DNA of 64,000 nucleotides from Polytrichum commune (taxonomy: Eukaryota; Streptophyta; Polytrichopsida; Polytrichales; Polytrichaceae). Positions 58,986 to 64,000 of this stretch are shown here, piece after piece. Each line of letters opens with the position of its first letter. The stretch's first letter is position 1. The stretch covers positions 7,688,001 through 7,752,000 of the forward strand of contig OX485809.1 in the NCBI GenBank assembly GCA_950295325.1. Direction: 5' to 3'. The notes under the pieces are model-generated. The model was not told where the DNA came from. It saw nothing but the letters and a program-made list of their open reading frames with translations, and did not search any database. A program made the translations under genes and the position numbers.

Positions 58986-61500
58986 ACATGGTAATCATCA
59001 ATATGATGAGAATGTGATTTACCTCATATGTTGCTCCTCTTTCAAGGAGTACCATGGGCATATGTTCCCCTTGACTTGCCATGGTGCATCAAAAACAACC
59101 ATGGTAAGCGAGATGGTAAGTAATGCTTGGAGGTCTTTATCCCTAGTTACTCTCATGTACACTACTTGCGAAGGGCCTGAACTAGATACCTAGAGGTCTC
59201 AAATATGCTAATTGCGAATATGATACTATTCGTCAACATAAGTAACTTCATTAATTGAAAAAAAATGTTTACATTATGATATTTAGCGTAGCACATTGGG
59301 ATACTTGAGATAATAGTTTTGAGTTTTAGTATGCAAGGGAAGATAATATTGAGCATACTTTTGGCAAGTGTCATGTGTTTACATTTTGGTGTGCAAGACG
59401 AAGATATCCTTGAGGGTACTAATGCCAAGAGTCATTTGTGTACACTCTAGTCAACTTGTCAACCATTATGTAACATAGGCATACACCTCATAACATTGTT
59501 GAACATACTCATGGCAAGATATTTATAAGCATGTTTGAACACCAAGTGTCATGAGGTGACACTCATGGTGAAGTTATGGATCATTATTGTAACCTAGTAT
59601 ATGTCTCAAAACATGGTAAGTGACACTATTACACATGTGACACTAAATACTATGAATTGTGTACATCTACAAAAAGTTAGGGTAAATCTTGTGGGCAACT
59701 TTATAGTGTGACTTATCCTTGGCAATCCTAGAGTGTGGTTCATGCAAGAAAATAGTGCGCAACTTAAGTTACACTTGAATCTTCAACCACTTACTTTGAT
59801 CTTATTCTTTCACTTTTGGTTGTGGATACAATATTAAATGGAAGCTATTGAGAATGCCAATCCAAAGAGCCTAATCTCGCTCCCAGATCCAAAAACTGAA
59901 GGAAGAAACACCAAAAATCAACATAGAGAGCAATAGAATGGTCATTATGACCAATTGGCTAAGACCTATGTTTTGATTTGTAGATCATTTTGTTCGTGGA
60001 AAATGAGCAAGCTAGAGGTGTTTCTTGAACATAAGTTTTGGTGTTGAGGGTAACCTTCACTAGGCATGTGTTCATATAAAGGAGTGAAGGCCACATGTTG
60101 AACACATGGCAACACTCCATTTTCAATCCAATAGAAATACTATAGCCTACAACTTGGACCTAAGATGTTTAATAGTGTGTGTTGGTAAATAGTGTGCGAT
60201 GACAATATTATCACCAATGGTTCTAGTAAAGAGGTAAGCTCAACAGTGTGGCCTTCAATATCTGTATTGAACATTTCCTTCTTAGCCACATGGCCTTCAA
60301 ACTTGGGCCTAGCAAGATACATAAGAACGTACAAATATTGGAGATTGACAACTATAAATCCTTGTCCTAGTAGAGGACTTATTCCCCGTTCCCAATTGAC
60401 TTTAGCTAAGCCTAAAAGTTGGTTCTAAAAACACGGCCTTCATACAATTGACATTATCTAGTCTTGAGCTTAGTTGACAAATGATGTGGCATGGTCTAAA
60501 AGTGGAGGTTTTAAGCCTCAAGCACTGACCCTCCCATGAGTACCTGGACATCAGGCAAGAATGTAGGACCTTTAAAAGTGTCGCCTCCCGCCCTTGTGAT
60601 TGGTTGCTTTTAGTCTTAGCTATGAGGGCACGAGGAGCCTCATTAACAAAAATTGATGGTAAGATAGATGGGTAGTAAGGTAGTTGGGGATGGGACAAAA
60701 ACTATCCAACAATCATTGCTTGGTAGATAAAACAATGAACATGTGTGAAAACTACCTAACTAAAACCTACTCGAAAATCTCCGGAACAAGTTCTTGTAGG
60801 TGCAATGGGATAGCCGGATGCCTCCGCTATAACTAAGAGAGCTTTACTTGGTTTTTAGGAAAGACTTTGGTTATTTGGTAAAATCAGGTGGGAAGGCAAT
60901 ATTATTTGTGCAAATTTTATCAAGTTACGTATGAAGTAAGTTAACATTGGGAGTTTCAACTTTTTGATGGAGTTTCAACTATTTTAATGTTAAATCCAAA
61001 TTAGGTCTTCAATGTTTTCAAGTTGTGCATATAGAGTAAGAGACATCCAAGATATATACTTGAAGGGTTGTACAGAAGAGAAGAGTAACATGTGAGGGGT
61101 GCACATAAGTTAGAGAAATTAATGAGAGTTCCAAGAAAAGTGCTTGGAGAAATTGTCAAGTATGAAACAGGGGAGTAAGTAGAGTCATAAGAATAGTGGA
61201 CGAGGATGGATTGTGGATTCATGTATTGAACACAAAAAGGGTCCAATTTTCAAGATGCTTGCTCAAAGGACGGTTGACAAAGTCAATGAGAGGCAATTTT
61301 GAGATAAGGAATCATGATCCGAGAAGTTTGGCACAAATGCATCAGTCTTTCTACTCTTTGTTTGTGTAATAACGCCTGAGCACATTTGCTTCAGACCTTC
61401 CACGTCTTGTCTGGTGCTCCAAAACCAAACATTCACTCCTTGACAAACAAGAAATCTAAGCAGGTATGTCTCGAACCTCAGACATGACTAGGTTAGGTTT
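58986..61500. other. Intergenic, no gene recognised; a dispersed repeat shared with 39.2 kb
   Basis: TTTCAATCCAATAGAAATACTATAGC at about 60121 recurs at about 39235, with the following ACxTGGACCT.xGATGTT, so a further repeat family links these sites. No coding family. Confidence 0.4.
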
Positions 61501-61897
61501 GCCCCACTGCTCGGAAGTGCCTGGTGATCGACGAAATGGCTCTTTCTTGTGCTCAACATCTACTAATTTGCACCGAAATAAGAGATATCGATCCAGCAGG
61601 AAATAGTCAGCAGTGGCAGGTGTGCCTATACTACATACAACACCTTTGTGCTAAAAAAACATTATCACTACCTAATTCAAGCCTTTGTCTCCAAATCTCC
61701 TCAGTACTGAATATATAGGTGGTTTGTAAGACCGACCATCAAGGTATCACTACAAGATCATATAATTATAAGATCTGTCTTCCAAGCCACACTGAGTTAT
61801 CATTTTTGAACTAATCCTACGTAGTAGAGTCATGGAATTAGGTCATGCTTTGGGTGTCTACTACGTGCTGTCATATTTAAAAGCATTTAAAATTTGC
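61501..61897 (-). other. Probable 3' flank of the FPF1-like gene
   Basis: No separate gene is recognised. The sequence just beyond the stop codon at 61898 probably contains the 3' UTR. Confidence 0.35.
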
Positions 61898-62263
61898 TCA
61901 TGTGTCCTGTACCTGAAACGCAGACCGCGTTTTTACCACTATGTCGTACATGTGGGTGCTGCGGATGTCCTCGAAGAAGGGGGGCAGCGTGATGAGGTCA
62001 AGGGATGCAGGGCAAGTGTGGTATTGTCGCAACGGTGTGTAATACTCTTCGTTGAAATATCGTTTCCATCCGAGTTCAGCCAGCTTCTGTTCAAGCTGCT
62101 CAAACGACGCCATCTTCTCGTTAGTGGCTCGGTAGACAAGGATCTTGGGCCTAGGGACTGACCCAACTGCAGGCTGAACTGTGGAAGCTTCAGGTCTCAC
62201 TGCTAGAGGGTTCTCTACCACTCTCATCACTCCATTAGGAGAAAACGTCCATACCCCTGACAT
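61898..62263 (-). CDS. FPF1: FPF1 (flowering promoting factor 1)-like protein, single exon, 121 aa
   Basis: Small plant-specific protein of the FPF1/FLP1 family, linked in flowering plants to flowering time, gibberellin response and growth; the molecular activity is not well defined. The 121-residue frame starts MSGVWTFSPNGVMRVVENPL and contains RPKILVYRA, LEQKLAELGWKRYF, RQYHTCPASLDLITLPPFFE and the near-invariant STHMYDIVVKT close to the C-terminus. Length (family about 110-125) and the lack of introns fit. I chose the ATG at 62261-62263 because MSGVW is the conserved family start; the in-frame extension upstream (MLNCSCAQPLA) would not be conserved. An acceptor-like TCGTGCAG just upstream at about 62300 hints at a 5' UTR intron. 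Confidence 0.95.
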   Translation of the reverse strand: MSGVWTFSPNGVMRVVENPLAVRPEASTVQPAVGSVPRPKILVYRATNEKMASFEQLEQKLAELGWKRYFNEEYYTPLRQYHTCPASLDLITLPPFFEDIRSTHMYDIVVKTRSAFQVQDT

Positions 62264-64000
62264 TGCCAAAGGCTGTGCACAGCTGCAATTTAGCAACCTG
62301 CACGATATATAACTTTACTAATTATAGGTAATATTCCTATCGAAAACAGTCTAAAAGCCATGGGCTGAATCACTCTACTTTAACTTACATCAATGATTTG
62401 CAACAGTCTATACATCACAGTTTCAAAAGCACTTTGCACAAAAGCCTTTGGTTTAGGGTTCCGATTACAGAGGAGCACCACTAAGTTAAGCTGTGTGCAC
62501 CTAGCCCAAACTCATGCCTAAGGTCTCCACTAAATGGATGCCTAAAGCCGTTGAGCAACCAAACAAATAATTAAATCTGACGGTTAGGTAACGAGTGCCA
62601 CTAAACATAATGAGTGGTTATGTGCACATTTGCGATCCCATGGGACTGGTAAACTCAAGTACAGGAGATTATACAACAACATCAAATTAGTCATATTAAA
62701 AAGTTAGGTCAAACAATGAGATGAGAATTTCAGCATGATTGAAGGGAAACTACTTGTTGGCAAACATATAGCTAATATTACTTGGTACATACTTCCCTTT
62801 TCGTCATTTGCCTGTCCAAGTACAGTAACTCAAAATAATAACACTCAGGCCTTTGGTTTCAGGACTTCAGGAGCGACTGTCAAATTGCGTCACACGAGCA
62901 TTTTTTCCTGCTGCTCTTCAGTATTCATTGGGACATATGAGAAGACTAAGCAATTTGGTTCCAAATTAGCATTTCCCATGACATGGCAATCTTACATTGT
63001 TTGACCCCACTCAAGGCCAGCGTGGCACTCACAGTTTGGCATCAAACAGGACAAATCAGGAAGCACCATATCCACAGGAAGAGACACAAATAAAGTGGTT
63101 ATGCAAAATCATCTCAAATGTTCTGGCATGACCTACAACTACAAAGAGATTTTTGATTCTTCCTATCAAGAGAATGGATGACATATTTGAATTTTTGAGC
63201 TTCCCAGCCTCTCAGAAATGCAGGTCCCTGATCAAAGAGTGAAGTTACAAAACTCACAGACAAGTAGGTACTGTGACAAACAACACACAGAGGTGTTGGT
63301 GAATGAAATCAGCAAAATGCACATGAAATCTCATGCACAATCCTGAGAGATCATCAGGATCAATGGTAGCAAGCAAAGACAACAGAGGATTACAAGGTTC
63401 AGCACCTCTTGTCCAATCTCTAGGAATTAACAAATGGAAATGGTACTGCATCCACCATTATCCTAGCGATTAAGACAGAGGTGATAAACTTCATGGTCTC
63501 TGTTTGAACAGAAATTGGTATAGAGAGCCATAAAAAATACTCAATCGAAGAAGTTTCTTGTAGTGGAACAAAATCAAGGACAGTCAACAACCTGCACATG
63601 ATTCAGGAGCTGTGCTCCTGTTTTTGCCTGCCTGCCCTCAAGGGAAAGGCTAACAAATATATAACTCAGGTAATTCTATGGTCAAAGCTGACAGCAAAAT
63701 TGCTGCAGCTTGCAACTGACAGGGTGCAGACTAGGGTGAAGAATCACATCATTTCTATCTTCAAGCCCTCAATTATTTATAAGCTTATACCAGGTCTAGA
63801 TCCTCATGACTGTGGAGACGATGCCGATCTCGGAACTTCTTGACCAATTCGCAGCTTAAAACCTCAACTGCAAGTTGCGACTTGGACAAAAGTTAAATAT
63901 AGCTCGGTACCTTGCTGTAATACGTGTTGTACTCGGATCTGATGTATATCGGAACAATCGAAGAGTCAGGTGCCGGCGCTCACCCACCCGATTCGATAAG
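62264..64000 (-). other. 5' flank of the FPF1-like gene, no other gene recognised
   Basis: Presumed promoter and possible 5' UTR intron of the minus-strand gene. A TATATTTAAC box on the minus strand (about 63892-63901) and a GC-richer right edge could mark the core promoter and first exon, but I cannot fix a transcription start. Confidence 0.35.

Noticed and set aside
1-64000. CRISPR arrays, tRNA or rRNA genes, bacterial operons
   Set aside because: None seen. Split genes with GT-AG introns and plant-specific families show that this is plant nuclear DNA.

Overview
This is nuclear DNA of a land plant. It is AT-rich and packed with small DNA transposon derivatives, simple repeats and local duplications. 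It carries five recognisable plant genes, four of them split by GT-AG introns. The auxin carrier and the FPF1-like protein are clear family members but differ noticeably from the flowering-plant forms I know, so a non-seed lineage is possible; that is a weak inference.

Layout from left to right. 1-1708 is the 3' end of a CACTA (En/Spm-type) transposon, with a DUF4216-bearing reading frame and a recognisable CACTA terminus. 1.7-12.5 kb holds no recognised host gene. It carries a Harbinger-type MITE with TAA target duplications (2081-2756), a ~32-bp minisatellite, a pogo-like element, a tandem pair of TATA-plus-small-reading-frame units (7.95-8.76 kb), foldback repeats and a possible hAT remnant. 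12.5-17.5 kb (minus) is an AUX1/LAX auxin influx carrier in eight exons. 18.8-25.6 kb is repeats. 26.2-28.6 kb (plus) is TRAPPC4/TRS23 in three exons, with a foldback MITE in each intron. 31.6-36.3 kb (minus) is a six-exon leucine-rich-repeat (RNI-like) protein whose introns hold several transposon copies and a three-unit tandem repeat. 38.8-42.8 kb (minus) is an ATR3/NDOR1/TAH18-type NADPH diflavin reductase in six exons. 43-61.8 kb is almost all repeats, including a decayed array at 45.3-47.5 kb and a 371-bp tandem duplication whose breakpoint lies in a MITE end. 61.9-62.3 kb (minus) is a single-exon FPF1-like gene.

The five genes are unrelated housekeeping or developmental genes (auxin import, vesicle tethering, cytosolic Fe-S electron transfer, growth or flowering regulation, and one of unknown role). 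They do not form a pathway. TRAPPC4 and the LRR gene are convergent; the others are separated by kilobases of repeats. I rebuilt the exons by joining splice sites in frame: the four split genes give 481, 143, 407 and 652 residues with no internal stop, and the intronless gene gives 121.

The most unusual locus is the tandem pair at 7.95-8.76 kb. Each unit has a TATAAA box about 140 bp upstream of an ATG that opens a small reading frame made almost wholly of Glu, Arg and Leu from a GGAGCT-like hexamer repeat. I found no prokaryotic system, CRISPR array, tRNA, rRNA or intact retrotransposon.
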